The position numbers were made by a program, and so were the translations under genes. Shown here piece by piece: positions 34,694-44,002 of a stretch of 64,000 nucleotides of DNA. Positions within the stretch are counted from its first letter, which is position 1; each line of letters starts with the position of its first letter. The stretch is from Halopiger xanaduensis SH-6 (GTDB taxonomy: Archaea; Halobacteriota; Halobacteria; Halobacteriales; Natrialbaceae): positions 1,190,270 to 1,254,269 of the forward strand of contig NC_015666.1 in the NCBI RefSeq assembly GCF_000217715.1. The letters are read 5' to 3'. Below the pieces are notes generated by a model. The model saw only the letters and a program-made list of their open reading frames with translations. It was not told the DNA's origin and did not search any database.

Positions 34694-35980
34694 CTACGTC
34701 TGCGAAATCGCCTGCTCGAGGTCGGCGATCACGTCGTCGACGTCCTCGATGCCGACCGAGAGGCGCACGAGGTCGTCGGTGACGCCGCTGGCCAACTTCT
34801 CCTCCTCGGTGAGCTGCTGGTGGGTCGTGCTCGCGGGGTGGATGATCAGCGTCTTCGCGTCGCCGACGTTGGCCAGCAGGCTCGCGAGGTCGACCTCGTT
34901 GCAGACAGTTTCGGCGGCGTCGTAGCCCCCTTCGAGGCCGAAGGTGATCATGCCGCCGTAGCCCCCCTCGAGGTACTCGCTGGCCTCCTCGTGGGTCTCG
35001 TGGCTCTCGAGGCCGGGGTAGTTGACCCACGCGACGTCCGGATGGTCCTCGAGGTACTCCGCGACGGCCATCGCGTTCTCGCAGTGTTTCTCCATGCGCA
35101 GCGGGAGCGACTCGAGTTTCTGCAGCGTGACCCAGGCGTCGAACGGCGACTGCTGGTTGCCCAGATCGCGCAGTCCGCGGGTGCGGGCGACGACGGAGAA
35201 CGCCATGTCGCCGAAGGTCTCGTAGAAGTTGACGCCGTGGTAGGCCGGGTTCGGCTCGGTGATCTCGGGGTAGTCGCCCTCCGGCCACGGGAACGAGCCG
35301 CCGTCGACGAGGATCCCGCCGACCGTCGAGCCCGCGCCGTGGATCCACTTGGTTGTAGAGTTCCAGACCAGGTCCGCGCCGTGCTCGAGCGGGCGGCACA
35401 GATAGGGCGTCGCGAAGGTGTTGTCGACGAACAGCGGCACGTCGTGGTCGTGCGCGATGTCGGCGATCCGCTCGATATCGGGCGTCACCAGCGCCGGGTT
35501 GCCGATCGTCTCGAGGTGGACGAAGGCGGTGTCGTCGTCGATGGCCTCCGCGTAGGCCTCGTAGTCGAGCGTGTCGACGAACTTCGTCTCGATGCCGCGC
35601 TTCGCGACGGTGTGGGTGAGGTAGGTGTAGGTCCCGCCGTACAGCGACGACGAGGAGACGATGTTGTCGCCCACGTCGGCGAGGATGAACGTCGCCAGAT
35701 CGAAGGCGGCCATCCCCGACGACGTCGCGAGCGCCCCGACGCCGCCCTCGAGCGTCGCGATGCGCTCCTCTAACATCGCGTTCGTCGGGTTCATGATCCG
35801 CGAGTAGATGTTGCCCGTCTCCTCCAACCCGAAGAGGGCGGCGGCGTGTTCGGTGTCCTCGAACTCGTAGGAGGTCGTCTGGTACAGCGGCGGCGCTCGA
35901 GCGCCGGTCGTCGGATCCGGTTCCTGGCCGGCGTGAACGCTGTCGGTGGCGAACTCGTGGTCGTCGGTATCGTCTCCCAT
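34694..35980 (-). CDS. metY: O-acetylhomoserine sulfhydrylase/aminocarboxypropyltransferase (MetY-type PLP enzyme)
   Basis: A 428-aa Cys/Met-metabolism PLP enzyme. TDSVHAGQEPDPTTGARAPP and YQTTSYEFEDTEHAAALFGL form the start, YSRIMNPTNAMLEERIATLE the PLP phosphate site and SSGMAAFDLATF the cofactor loop. FVDNTFATPYLCRPLEHGAD precedes the lysine segment (NSTTKWIHG). The C-terminal GDAKTLIIHPASTTHQQLTEEE is typical of MetY. It makes homocysteine from O-acetylhomoserine and sulfide. It is monocistronic; no met operon is present next to it. Confidence 0.9.
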   Translation of the reverse strand: MGDDTDDHEFATDSVHAGQEPDPTTGARAPPLYQTTSYEFEDTEHAAALFGLEETGNIYSRIMNPTNAMLEERIATLEGGVGALATSSGMAAFDLATFILADVGDNIVSSSSLYGGTYTYLTHTVAKRGIETKFVDTLDYEAYAEAIDDDTAFVHLETIGNPALVTPDIERIADIAHDHDVPLFVDNTFATPYLCRPLEHGADLVWNSTTKWIHGAGSTVGGILVDGGSFPWPEGDYPEITEPNPAYHGVNFYETFGDMAFSVVARTRGLRDLGNQQSPFDAWVTLQKLESLPLRMEKHCENAMAVAEYLEDHPDVAWVNYPGLESHETHEEASEYLEGGYGGMITFGLEGGYDAAETVCNEVDLASLLANVGDAKTLIIHPASTTHQQLTEEEKLASGVTDDLVRLSVGIEDVDDVIADLEQAISQT

Positions 35981-36135
35981 ATCGCCGTCCGTTTCGCTCC
36001 AGTAGTGTAAACATATCTGCCGATCACGTTCGGCGCTGAAGCGTCCCGTCGCCGACTGAAACCGGGGGACCGGGTTCCCGAGTCGCCGCGGAGCGAACGA
36101 GTGGAAAGGGAAGGCGGACGGGGAGCGAGACAGGC

Positions 36136-36918
36136 TCAGGTTCGACGGGCGATCGCCGCAGCCGCGAGCACGGCGACCGCTGCGATCGCGAGGCCGGCCG
36201 TGAAGCTGGGCACCGATTCCGTGATCGAGGCGGGAGTCGAATCGCCGTCGGCGGAATCGCCACCGCCGTCAGCACCGTCACTACCGTCAGCACCGCCGGT
36301 CGATTCCGCCTCCGTTTCGGCGCTCTGAGATCCCGCGCCGTCCGATCCGGCTGCCGACTCGCCGACGGTCACCGTCCCCGCCTCGAGCGACGGGTCGACG
36401 GGATCGCCGCCGTCGGCGTCGACCTGCAGCTCCGTGACGCGCAGGTCCGTCGCGCCGTCGGCGACGCCCTCGAGTTCGAGCGTCGCCAGCGTGACGTCGG
36501 ACGCGCCGGCCGAAATCTCGTCGTTGAGATCGACCGCCTCGACGGTCACCGTCCGGCCGTCCGCGCTCACGACCGGCTCGGTCGTCATCGCGTAGTGGTC
36601 CGGGTAGTCGGCGCCCGCGACCGTCGCGACGTCGGACTCGAGCTCGAGCGTGAGTTCGAACCCGGCGAGTCCGTCGGGGGCGTCGGTCAGCGCGATTCGC
36701 TGGGTCGCAGTTCCGTCGGGATCGACCGTCGCGTCGTTGACCACGAGCGTCGGCTCGCCCGCCGCGCTCGCGGTGACGGTCGGCGCGGGTGCAGCGTGGG
36801 CATCTGATTCGTCGCCGGTCACGGCGCCCGCAGTGAACGGGACTGCGGCCGCAACAGTGAGTGCGGCGACGATCGCGAGCGTGACGAGGATCGCGGACCG
36901 CTGAGAGTGTTCGGTCAT
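36136..36918 (-). CDS. secreted cohesin-like protein with C-terminal membrane anchor
   Basis: A 260-aa protein. Signal peptide (AILVTLAIVAALTVAAAVPFTAGA, about 9-32), then a cohesin-type beta domain (about 55-185), with GLAGFELTLELESDVATV and ASDVTLATLELEGVADGATD as the recognisable strands. A Ser/Asp/Gly-rich stalk follows. The tail is SVPSFTAGLAIAAVAVLAAA then IARRT, a PGF-CTERM-like hydrophobic anchor in which PSF replaces PGF. The start is 28 bases downstream of the PhoX-like gene's stop, so the two form an operon, and the PhoX-like protein carries a dockerin. Cohesin identity is from strand pattern, not a search. Confidence 0.65.
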   Translation of the reverse strand: MTEHSQRSAILVTLAIVAALTVAAAVPFTAGAVTGDESDAHAAPAPTVTASAAGEPTLVVNDATVDPDGTATQRIALTDAPDGLAGFELTLELESDVATVAGADYPDHYAMTTEPVVSADGRTVTVEAVDLNDEISAGASDVTLATLELEGVADGATDLRVTELQVDADGGDPVDPSLEAGTVTVGESAAGSDGAGSQSAETEAESTGGADGSDGADGGGDSADGDSTPASITESVPSFTAGLAIAAVAVLAAAAIARRT

Positions 36919-36946
36919 AGGTAGCGGGAGTGCGTTGGACGTCCGC

Positions 36947-39598
36947 TCACAGTTCCTCGTACAGTTCGACGACGTCGTCGTAGTCGATACGGCCGTTCTC
37001 GTTGAAGTCGTAGGCCGCTTCGTTCAACTGGACGGAGTCGTCCTCGAGGTGCTCGAACAGGACGACGATGTCGTCGTAGTCGAAGCGACCGTTGCCGTTG
37101 ACGTCCTCGAACTTGCCGTCGCCGTCGGGATCGGTCGGCGAACTTCCCGACCCGGATCCGCCGCCGATCGCCGGCGGTCCGGTCACGACGACGCCGGGAC
37201 GAGACTGCGGTTCGACGGGCATCCCCTCGTCGTCGTCGAGCGCGTGCACGTCGATCGTGATGTCGGTCGTCCCCGTACCCACGGCCTCGAGCTCGAGCGT
37301 CGCCAGGGTAACGTCGAGCGCGTCGGCGTCGATCTCGTTTTCGAGGTCGGCGAAGCGGAACTCGACGGTCGAGCCGCCGTCCTCGACGGTCGGCTCGGCG
37401 GTCAGTTCGAGCCCGTCACGGTAGCTGGCGTCCGTAATCTTTGCCACGTCGTCGTGTTCGACGGTAACGGTAACCCGACCGCCGGCGATCCCGTTCGGGA
37501 TCGACTCGAGGGTCAGATCGACTTCGCCGGTCGCGTCGTGGCTGACCGCCAGCGAGTCGACCTGCACCCGCGCCGGCGGCTCGTACACCCACAGCGTGTC
37601 GTTGGTGTACGACCGGGCGAAGTTCCCCTTGTCCTCGCAGAGGATCACGCGCCGGTCGTCGAGCACCATCAGGTTGTCGACGTTGATGAGCGAGGCGTTC
37701 ATCAGTTCCTCCGCGTCGCCCTCGTTCGGTCCGACGACGACCGGCTCGAGGGTCGACACGTTGTAGTTGCGATCGAGTTCGCCGCGGTAGACGACGCCGG
37801 TGGCCACCGTATCGAACTGGAGTTCTCCCTCGTCGTCGCTCATGTTGCCGCTCAGCGAGGAGATGCCGAAGTAGACGTAGTCGCCGGGCTCGGCCTCGTC
37901 GTAGGAATCGATCCCTTCGGCCTTGTTGAACTCGATGGTTGCGCCGATCTCCTTGGCGGCCGCGCGGGTCTCGAGGAAGGGGACTCGGCGCAGTTCTTCG
38001 TCGACCTCGTCGGGACCGCGTTCCTCGTACTGCTTCGCCCACTCGACGAGTTCCTCGTCGGTGATGTAGTCCTGATTGCCGTTTTTCGCGACTTCTTCGT
38101 CGGCCTCGCGAAGCGCCGCTTCGAGGTCCTCCTCCCAGTCGGTGTCAGCGTGAGTTTCGAGGTAGTCGACCTGCGTGACGTCGTCGTACTCGGCGATCCA
38201 GGACTCGACCTCGGCGTTGCTGGCGGTGCCGAGCTCGAGCCACTCGACGTCCAGATCGGTCTTCGCGACCGGACCGTCGCCGACTTCGGCCGCTTTGATT
38301 GCGTACAGCGTGCCGCGGACATCCATCCGGTCGTCGTACTCCGGGATCGGCTTTTCGGCGACGAACTTGTAGATGCCCTTCGCGCTGCCGTCGGAAGCGA
38401 GGTAGACGGTCCGCTCGTCGGAGAGGAACTCGGGACACTCCCAGGCGGATCGACCCATGACGTGGTGTTTGACCGGCGTCGGCACGTCGGCGGTCGGCTC
38501 CGTGATCTCGACGATCTTGCCGTATCGGTAGCGGTTCGGGAACTCCTCGTCGTCGATGGGACGAGCCAGATCGTCGATCTCGACTCCGTCCTCGTCGAGG
38601 CCGGCTTGGTCGATCGGTTCCGCACCGAGGTGGTAAGCCATCTTCTCGACGTTCCGGTTGTTGTGCAGCCCCATCGGGTACCAGCTGTCTTCGCCGAAGA
38701 TCTCCTCCAGGGACTGTTCGACCGCGAGGATCTTGGGTCGGTTCCAGAACTCGCTGCTGCCCCGGAGACCGACGCCGCTCCCCTCCTCGACGATATCGCC
38801 GACCGTCGCGAGGCCGCCGACGCGCGGGTGTCCGTACTCCTCCTCCGACGACATCGGCGTCCCCCACGGGCTGAGATCGCCGTAACAGTTGACCTTCGTC
38901 CCGCCGATCTCGCGGAACGGCTCGGTGTTCTCGAGTTCCATCGCGTTTTCGAGGTCGGCCTGCAGGTAGCCGTCTTCGTCGCGGTACAGCGGCGTTCGGG
39001 AGATCGCACCCGGCCGCGTCTCGTTGTTGGTAAAGAGGTACCCCTCGATCTCCTCGTCCTCGTCCGGAACGAAGAAGTTCATGTCGGGCTGATCGCCGGG
39101 ACCCTCGTACCACGGTTCGGTGATCTCGGCGAGGCTCCGACCGTCGGGCGTCTGCGGGTAGCCGAACCGCTCGGTCCCGCCGTTGATCTCGTCGCCGGTC
39201 TGGACGAGCAGCCGATACTCGCCGACGGCGGACTGGACTCGCGTCCCCTTCGCGTCGGTCGGCGGCTCGAGTTCGTCGAACTCGTCGCTGCGTCCGTTGA
39301 ACGTGAACTGGAAGTCGTCGATGACGCCGACGCCGCCGTGGTTGAACGGCTCGGGGTTGTCGTCGGAGGGATGCTGGAGGCTGTAGAGGAGTTCGCCCGT
39401 GTCGAAGACGAACGGCCCGGTGACCTCCGCGCCGAACGCGGTCGTCGAGAGGCGCTTGATGTCTCCCTTGACGTAGGGTGCAAGCGGCGTATCGTGTTCG
39501 TCGGGTCGGTCCTGCGCCGTCGCCGCGCCGACGGCGCCGGTGCCGATCGCCGCCGCGACTGACGATGCCATCAGCTTCCGCCTGGTAAAGTCGACCAT
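36947..39598 (-). CDS. Tat-exported PhoX-like phosphatase with cohesin-like module and C-terminal dockerin
   Basis: An 883-aa protein. Tat signal with RRKLM near residue 6 and an Ala-rich core ending about residue 28. PhoX/DUF839 features: GGTKVNCYGDLSPWGTPMSS followed by EEEYG, DGSAKGIYKFVAEKPIPEYD and VVGPNEGDAEELM. Around residues 680-800 is a cohesin-like beta module (LDVTLATLELEAVGTGTTDI). The last 61 residues (823-883) hold two dockerin-type Ca loops, DVNGNGRFDYDDIVVLF and DFNENGRIDYDDVVELY. PhoX enzymes are Ca/Fe monoesterases. MVDFTRRK at 39598 is the better start, as it places the twin Arg near the N-terminus. Confidence 0.82.
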   Translation of the reverse strand: MVDFTRRKLMASSVAAAIGTGAVGAATAQDRPDEHDTPLAPYVKGDIKRLSTTAFGAEVTGPFVFDTGELLYSLQHPSDDNPEPFNHGGVGVIDDFQFTFNGRSDEFDELEPPTDAKGTRVQSAVGEYRLLVQTGDEINGGTERFGYPQTPDGRSLAEITEPWYEGPGDQPDMNFFVPDEDEEIEGYLFTNNETRPGAISRTPLYRDEDGYLQADLENAMELENTEPFREIGGTKVNCYGDLSPWGTPMSSEEEYGHPRVGGLATVGDIVEEGSGVGLRGSSEFWNRPKILAVEQSLEEIFGEDSWYPMGLHNNRNVEKMAYHLGAEPIDQAGLDEDGVEIDDLARPIDDEEFPNRYRYGKIVEITEPTADVPTPVKHHVMGRSAWECPEFLSDERTVYLASDGSAKGIYKFVAEKPIPEYDDRMDVRGTLYAIKAAEVGDGPVAKTDLDVEWLELGTASNAEVESWIAEYDDVTQVDYLETHADTDWEEDLEAALREADEEVAKNGNQDYITDEELVEWAKQYEERGPDEVDEELRRVPFLETRAAAKEIGATIEFNKAEGIDSYDEAEPGDYVYFGISSLSGNMSDDEGELQFDTVATGVVYRGELDRNYNVSTLEPVVVGPNEGDAEELMNASLINVDNLMVLDDRRVILCEDKGNFARSYTNDTLWVYEPPARVQVDSLAVSHDATGEVDLTLESIPNGIAGGRVTVTVEHDDVAKITDASYRDGLELTAEPTVEDGGSTVEFRFADLENEIDADALDVTLATLELEAVGTGTTDITIDVHALDDDEGMPVEPQSRPGVVVTGPPAIGGGSGSGSSPTDPDGDGKFEDVNGNGRFDYDDIVVLFEHLEDDSVQLNEAAYDFNENGRIDYDDVVELYEEL

Positions 39599-39926
39599 GC
39601 AGGCTGAGAATTCCTGAATTAACAAAAGACGGTTTATAATATATGTTCGTATCGATGGATAGGATCTCGAGACGGTAATAGAAGAATAAATACCTTGTGG
39701 CCGAACGGATCACTATTTACGGATATACAGTTGGTGGAAACTACACATCGGAACGGGGAGGACGGATCGAGGGCTGACGACTCGTCAGTGCTGATTTCGA
39801 CTTCCGACTCCGCTGTCGTCTCCCCGAACGGTAACAGTTGCCGCTCTCGAGCTACTGACGCGGGCTGTAGAACGACGTCTGGAACGGACTCGAGAAGGGA
39901 AACTGACGCGAGGGGCGGTGACTGCC
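39599..39926. other. AT-rich promoter region of the PhoX-like gene
   Basis: 328 bases with local AT-rich patches (tttataatatatg near 39632) suited to a minus-strand TATA for the gene at 39598, about 34 bases upstream. Towards 39926 the base composition returns to normal. No RNA or small gene seen. Confidence 0.45.
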
Positions 39927-40340
39927 CTACTCGCGATTCTGCGCCTTCGCCTCGGCGCGGAGTTCGTCGGCGCGCTCGCGGACCCGCGAGCAGTAGCGTT
40001 CGATCTCACTGGGCGCCGTGCCGAAAAACGAGGCGACCCAGTTGACGTCGGCCCAGGGTCGGGTGAGCAGGTAGACCGCGAGCGTGTCCCTGCCGCCCTG
40101 GATGACTTCCGGCGGGACGCCGCGCTCGCCGGTTTCTTCCTCGACGAAGCCGTTGACGACGAAGTAGACGTCGGCGTACCGGCTGGCGTCCTCGAGGGAG
40201 TCGAACGCGATTTCGGTGTGTTCGGGCGCTTCGAATCGGTACCGTTCGTCGGGACCGTCGGTCCCGACGATGCGAACGCCGAGGACGTACTCCTCGACGA
40301 CCGAGCCGTCGGCGTCGGTGGCGCTGTCGGAGGTTGACAT
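39927..40340 (-). CDS. conserved-looking haloarchaeal protein, unknown function
   Basis: A 137-aa protein: a short acidic N-terminus, then EEYVLGVRIVGTDGPDERYR, SRYADVYFVVNGFVEEETGE and a region rich in aromatic residues (YLLTRPWADVNWVASFFG). It ends with a basic and acidic helix, ERYCSRVRERADELRAEAKA. The one Cys lies in that helix. The pattern resembles small regulatory or quality-control proteins, but I do not recognise the family. It is separated from phoX by 328 bases and from gpmI by 174 bases on the same strand. Confidence 0.6.
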   Translation of the reverse strand: MSTSDSATDADGSVVEEYVLGVRIVGTDGPDERYRFEAPEHTEIAFDSLEDASRYADVYFVVNGFVEEETGERGVPPEVIQGGRDTLAVYLLTRPWADVNWVASFFGTAPSEIERYCSRVRERADELRAEAKAQNRE

Positions 40341-40514
40341 GTGCGTCTCCGTCAGAACCCGCCCTCCTCGCGGTATTGAACGTGTATATGTATCCTATAT
40401 TTCACTCCCGAACCAACTGTAGAATTACGTTCTCGGCGCGAGCGGCGTTTTTCCCGCCGACCGCAATAGCGACGGTCGCACGCGTCTGTGTATGCGAAGA
40501 CGCGGCGCCGGCAA

Positions 40515-42044
40515 TCACTCGAGCAGCGGTTCGCCGGTCATCTCCGGCGGCTGGTCGACGCCGATCAACTCGAGCAGCGTGGGGGCGATGTCGGCGAGGG
40601 TACCGCCCTCGCGGACGGTCCGGCCGCCGTCGGTCCCGTCGTCGGCGACGTAGACGAGCGGGACGAGGTTGTACGTGTGCGCCGTGTGCGGGTCGTCTTC
40701 CGTCCCCATGTCGTCGGCGTTGCCGTGGTCGGCCGTGATGAGGACGTGGGCGCCGTACTCCTCGAGCGTCGCCGCGAGCCGCCCCAGCTGTTCGTCGACG
40801 GCTTCGACGGCCTCGATGGCGGCCTCGTAGTCGCCGGTGTGACCGACCATGTCGGGGTTGGCGTAGTTGAGCACGAGTACGTCCGGATCGTCGGACTCGA
40901 TGACGTCGATCGCGGTGTCGGTCACTTCGGGCGCGCTCATCTCGGGCTGCTCGTCGTAGGTCGGGACGTCCGGACTCTCGACGATCTGCCGGATCTCGCC
41001 GTCGAACTCGACCTCGCGGCCGCCGTTTAAGAAGTAGGTGACGTGGGCGTATTTTTCTGACTCGGCGATCCGCAGCTGACTCTTCCCTGCGTCGGCCAGC
41101 ACCTCGCCCAGCACCTGCTCGGGCTGGTTCGGCGGGTAGGCGACGGGAAGGTCGAACGTCTTGTCGTACTGGGTCATCATTACGACCTCCGAGTCCGGCG
41201 GGTGGGTCTCGAACTCGTCGGCCCAGTCCTCGGGACGGATGCCCGCGAGCATCCGCGTCAGCTGGCGTGCGCGATCCGACCGGAAGTTGAACCAGACGAC
41301 CGAGTCGCCGTCCTCGAGGGCGGGCCGGCCCTCGATCACGGTCGGCTCGACGAACTCGTCGGTCACGTCGCGGTCGTAGGAGTCTTCGACGGCAGCAACG
41401 GCCGATTCCGCCGAGTACTCGGCCTCCCGCTCGACGATCGCGTCGTAGGCGCGTTTCGTCCGCTCCCAGTTCTGGTCCCGGTCCATCGCGTAGTAGCGGC
41501 CCGAAACCGTCGCGACGTGGCCCGTGCCGTGCTCGTCGATCACGTCCTCGAGCGTCGACAAGTAGTCGCGGCCGCCCGTCGGCGAGGTGTCGCGGCCGTC
41601 CGTAATCGCGTGCGTGACCGCCTCGACGTCGCGGTCGCCCGCGAGCTCGATCAGCGCGTGGAGGTGCTCGTGATCCGAGTGGACCCCGCCGTCGCTGACC
41701 AGCCCGACGAAGTGGATCGTGCCGTCGTTCTCGAGGGCCTCGTCGAACGCCGCGTTGATCGCGTCGTTCTCCCGGAAGGTGCCGTCCGCGATCGAGTCGG
41801 AGATCCGGGTGTACTCCTGATACACTACTCGGCCGGCGCCGATATTGAGGTGGCCGACCTCGCTGTTGCCCATCTGGCCGTCCGGGAGACCGACGCGCCG
41901 ACCCGCCACCTCGAGCGTGCCGTACGCGCCGGTTTCGGCGAGCCGGTCGAACGTCGGCGTGTCGGCCGCAGCGACCGCGTCCCTGGTCGACTCGTCGTCG
42001 TCACCGAGTCCCCAGCCGTCGAGGACGATCAGTGCAGCGTCCAT
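40515..42044 (-). CDS. gpmI: 2,3-bisphosphoglycerate-independent phosphoglycerate mutase
   Basis: A 509-aa enzyme. MDAALIVLDGWGLGDDDEST has the first metal Asp. DGQMGNSEVGHLNIGAGRVV carries the phosphoserine nucleophile (GNSEVGH), with HFVGLVSDGGVHSD and THAITDGRDTSPTGG from the inserted phosphotransferase domain. C-terminal DHGNADDMGTEDDPHTAHT holds the Mn-binding His/Asp. It interconverts 3- and 2-phosphoglycerate in glycolysis and gluconeogenesis. Length equals bacterial GpmI. A single-gene unit with no glycolytic neighbour. Confidence 0.94.
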   Translation of the reverse strand: MDAALIVLDGWGLGDDDESTRDAVAAADTPTFDRLAETGAYGTLEVAGRRVGLPDGQMGNSEVGHLNIGAGRVVYQEYTRISDSIADGTFRENDAINAAFDEALENDGTIHFVGLVSDGGVHSDHEHLHALIELAGDRDVEAVTHAITDGRDTSPTGGRDYLSTLEDVIDEHGTGHVATVSGRYYAMDRDQNWERTKRAYDAIVEREAEYSAESAVAAVEDSYDRDVTDEFVEPTVIEGRPALEDGDSVVWFNFRSDRARQLTRMLAGIRPEDWADEFETHPPDSEVVMMTQYDKTFDLPVAYPPNQPEQVLGEVLADAGKSQLRIAESEKYAHVTYFLNGGREVEFDGEIRQIVESPDVPTYDEQPEMSAPEVTDTAIDVIESDDPDVLVLNYANPDMVGHTGDYEAAIEAVEAVDEQLGRLAATLEEYGAHVLITADHGNADDMGTEDDPHTAHTYNLVPLVYVADDGTDGGRTVREGGTLADIAPTLLELIGVDQPPEMTGEPLLE

Positions 42045-42147
42045 GTGCGACGGGTCATCTGCCTGGCGTAACTAGCTGTCGTTGTCGATCAATCGGACAA
42101 CCGGTCGTCGACTGCTGGTACGCCGAGCTAGAGAAATCGGACCGCGG

Positions 42148-43827
42148 TCACCCGTTCTGGACGAACGGCCCCGAACAGTCGTACTCGATTTTCTTGTACT
42201 TGGCAATATCCGGCTCGTCGTCGTACGGGCCTGCGTTATCGGTTAACCCGTAGATCGTCACGTTCTCGAGGCCGGTTTCGTGGCTGCGGTTCCACCGATC
42301 ACAGAGGTAGTTCGCGAAGTACGAGCGGTGGTTCTCGTTGTCCGCGTAGCGCATGTTCGAGACGTACTTGCGCTCGCGGGCGGTGTCGTAGAGTTCGTCG
42401 GCGCTCGGCGGTCGATCCCAGTCGACCTCGCCGCCGCCGAACGCGTCGACCTGCGAGCCGTCCTCGAGGTCGGCCGGCGCGACGAGCCACCTGGTCGTCG
42501 AGGTCGGGTTCGGCGCGAACATCCGCCAGCTCTGGTCGGCGTTGACCGTCTCGAGCACCTCGTCGCCGACCTCGGGAACGTCGGCGTAGTCGACCGCCTC
42601 GGCGTTCGAGAGGACGACGAGTACCAGGAGCAACCAGGGGATGACCGTCGAGAACAGAACACGGCTCCGACTCGCCGTGGTTTCGATTGCCGTGCGCGTC
42701 GTCGCCGGCAGGTCAGTCGCTGCCGGAACCGCCGGCGCATCCGGTAGCGGGACGCGCGGTGCAGTCCGCTGCAGGCGGTCCAGTCCTCGCCGAAGCGGTG
42801 CTGCGATGCCGATTCGCGTCGCGAGCGCGGTCGCGGTCTCCCAGACGACCGGCGGGTAGAACAGCAGGAGCGCGCCGACTGAGATCAGCGGGAAGAGCCC
42901 GATCTGCAGCGTCGTGGCCATCCCGAGGTGCATCCCTATCACGACCGACGCGAAGGCAGCACGCCAGACGCCGGTGAGCAAGAGCAACAGCGGCGAGAGC
43001 AGGATGACGGCTATCCAGGCGTAGGTAAACAGTTCCAGCAGCGCGTGCTGATCCGCCAGCACGTCCCCGAGCAGGATCGTGAGGTGGTCGGCCTGGAAGA
43101 TGTGAACGACCGCGTCGCCGCCCATCCACTTGTCGCTTCGCGTCTTGTGGACGGCGTTGGTCAGGTACATCAGCTGAACTTGTAACAGAATGGCCATCGT
43201 CGGCACGCTCACGATTCCCGGAACCGACATCCCCGATTCGTCGTCGCTGTCACCGGCACTCGGACCGGACTCGTCGGTCACCGGTTCTCGAGTCTCGTCG
43301 ACCGTCCCGTCCTCGCCGCCTCGAGTCGTCTCGAGGCGCCGCGCGTCGATCGACCACTCCCGACCCAGCGGGAGGAACATCCCCCAGAACAACAGCATCC
43401 GCAGCAGCGTGTCACCTGAGTTGAGCACCATCGGGTTCCGCGCGTGCAGGGATAGCAGGAGGAGCCACGAGACGATCGTCGCGAGCCGCGTCCGGTACCC
43501 CAGCAGGAGCGCGAGGGCGAACGCGCCCGCGACGGCGAACAACAGCGCCTGCACCCACGCCGCGCCGGAGATCGCGTGCAGGGAGTACACCGGCGAGTAA
43601 TCCGAAAACAGCGCCCGCAGCGGGAGTACGCCAGCGTCAGTGTAGAAGGTCCCGAGGTTCCGCGCCCGGAGGGCCAGATCGAGGATCAGTAGCGTGCCGA
43701 TCGCGATCCGGAACGCGGCGAGCGCCCGCGGATCGATCGCGACGCGGCGCTGGATCGCGATCGAGAGCCGATCCAGTACGGCCGACAGATTGGGTCGCGT
43801 GGCGGAGGGAGAACGGGACCAGTCCAT
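42148..43827 (-). CDS. HTTM-domain membrane protein (vitamin K gamma-carboxylase-like)
   Basis: A 559-aa polytopic protein. The N-terminal ~300 residues show the HTTM pattern: RALAAFRIAIGTLLILDLAL, YTDAGVLPLRALFSD, HARNPMVLNSGDTLLRMLLF and NAVHKTRSDKWMGGDAV, with about 8 TM helices. A long acidic loop (about 205-245) sits between helices. The C-terminus is a soluble domain (NADQSWRMFAPNPTSTTRWL). The family relates to gamma-glutamyl carboxylase; haloarchaeal members have no proven substrate. The ATG at 43827 gives the expected start. The DCC-type thiol oxidoreductase gene is divergent, a frequent pairing. Confidence 0.82.
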   Translation of the reverse strand: MDWSRSPSATRPNLSAVLDRLSIAIQRRVAIDPRALAAFRIAIGTLLILDLALRARNLGTFYTDAGVLPLRALFSDYSPVYSLHAISGAAWVQALLFAVAGAFALALLLGYRTRLATIVSWLLLLSLHARNPMVLNSGDTLLRMLLFWGMFLPLGREWSIDARRLETTRGGEDGTVDETREPVTDESGPSAGDSDDESGMSVPGIVSVPTMAILLQVQLMYLTNAVHKTRSDKWMGGDAVVHIFQADHLTILLGDVLADQHALLELFTYAWIAVILLSPLLLLLTGVWRAAFASVVIGMHLGMATTLQIGLFPLISVGALLLFYPPVVWETATALATRIGIAAPLRRGLDRLQRTAPRVPLPDAPAVPAATDLPATTRTAIETTASRSRVLFSTVIPWLLLVLVVLSNAEAVDYADVPEVGDEVLETVNADQSWRMFAPNPTSTTRWLVAPADLEDGSQVDAFGGGEVDWDRPPSADELYDTARERKYVSNMRYADNENHRSYFANYLCDRWNRSHETGLENVTIYGLTDNAGPYDDEPDIAKYKKIEYDCSGPFVQNG

Positions 43828-44002
43828 TGCTAGAGTCGTCTGTGGCGAATCTCGTGTAGACCGGCATAAGTTTGTTGAACGCTGAAAGAAGCGTTTCAGG
43901 CTGCGTCGGCGGTCGAACCGCTCATGTTCGGCTCGAACCGGGACCGCGGATCGTGATCGACCGGAACCCTGAATTGCGGCCGCTCCCAACGGTCGATACC
44001 CG

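Noticed and set aside
36935-39562. 875-codon plus-strand frame opposite the PhoX-like gene
   Set aside because: Antisense shadow of a high-GC gene. Valine/arginine-rich composition lacks any domain, while the minus strand has a Tat signal, PhoX motifs and dockerin loops.
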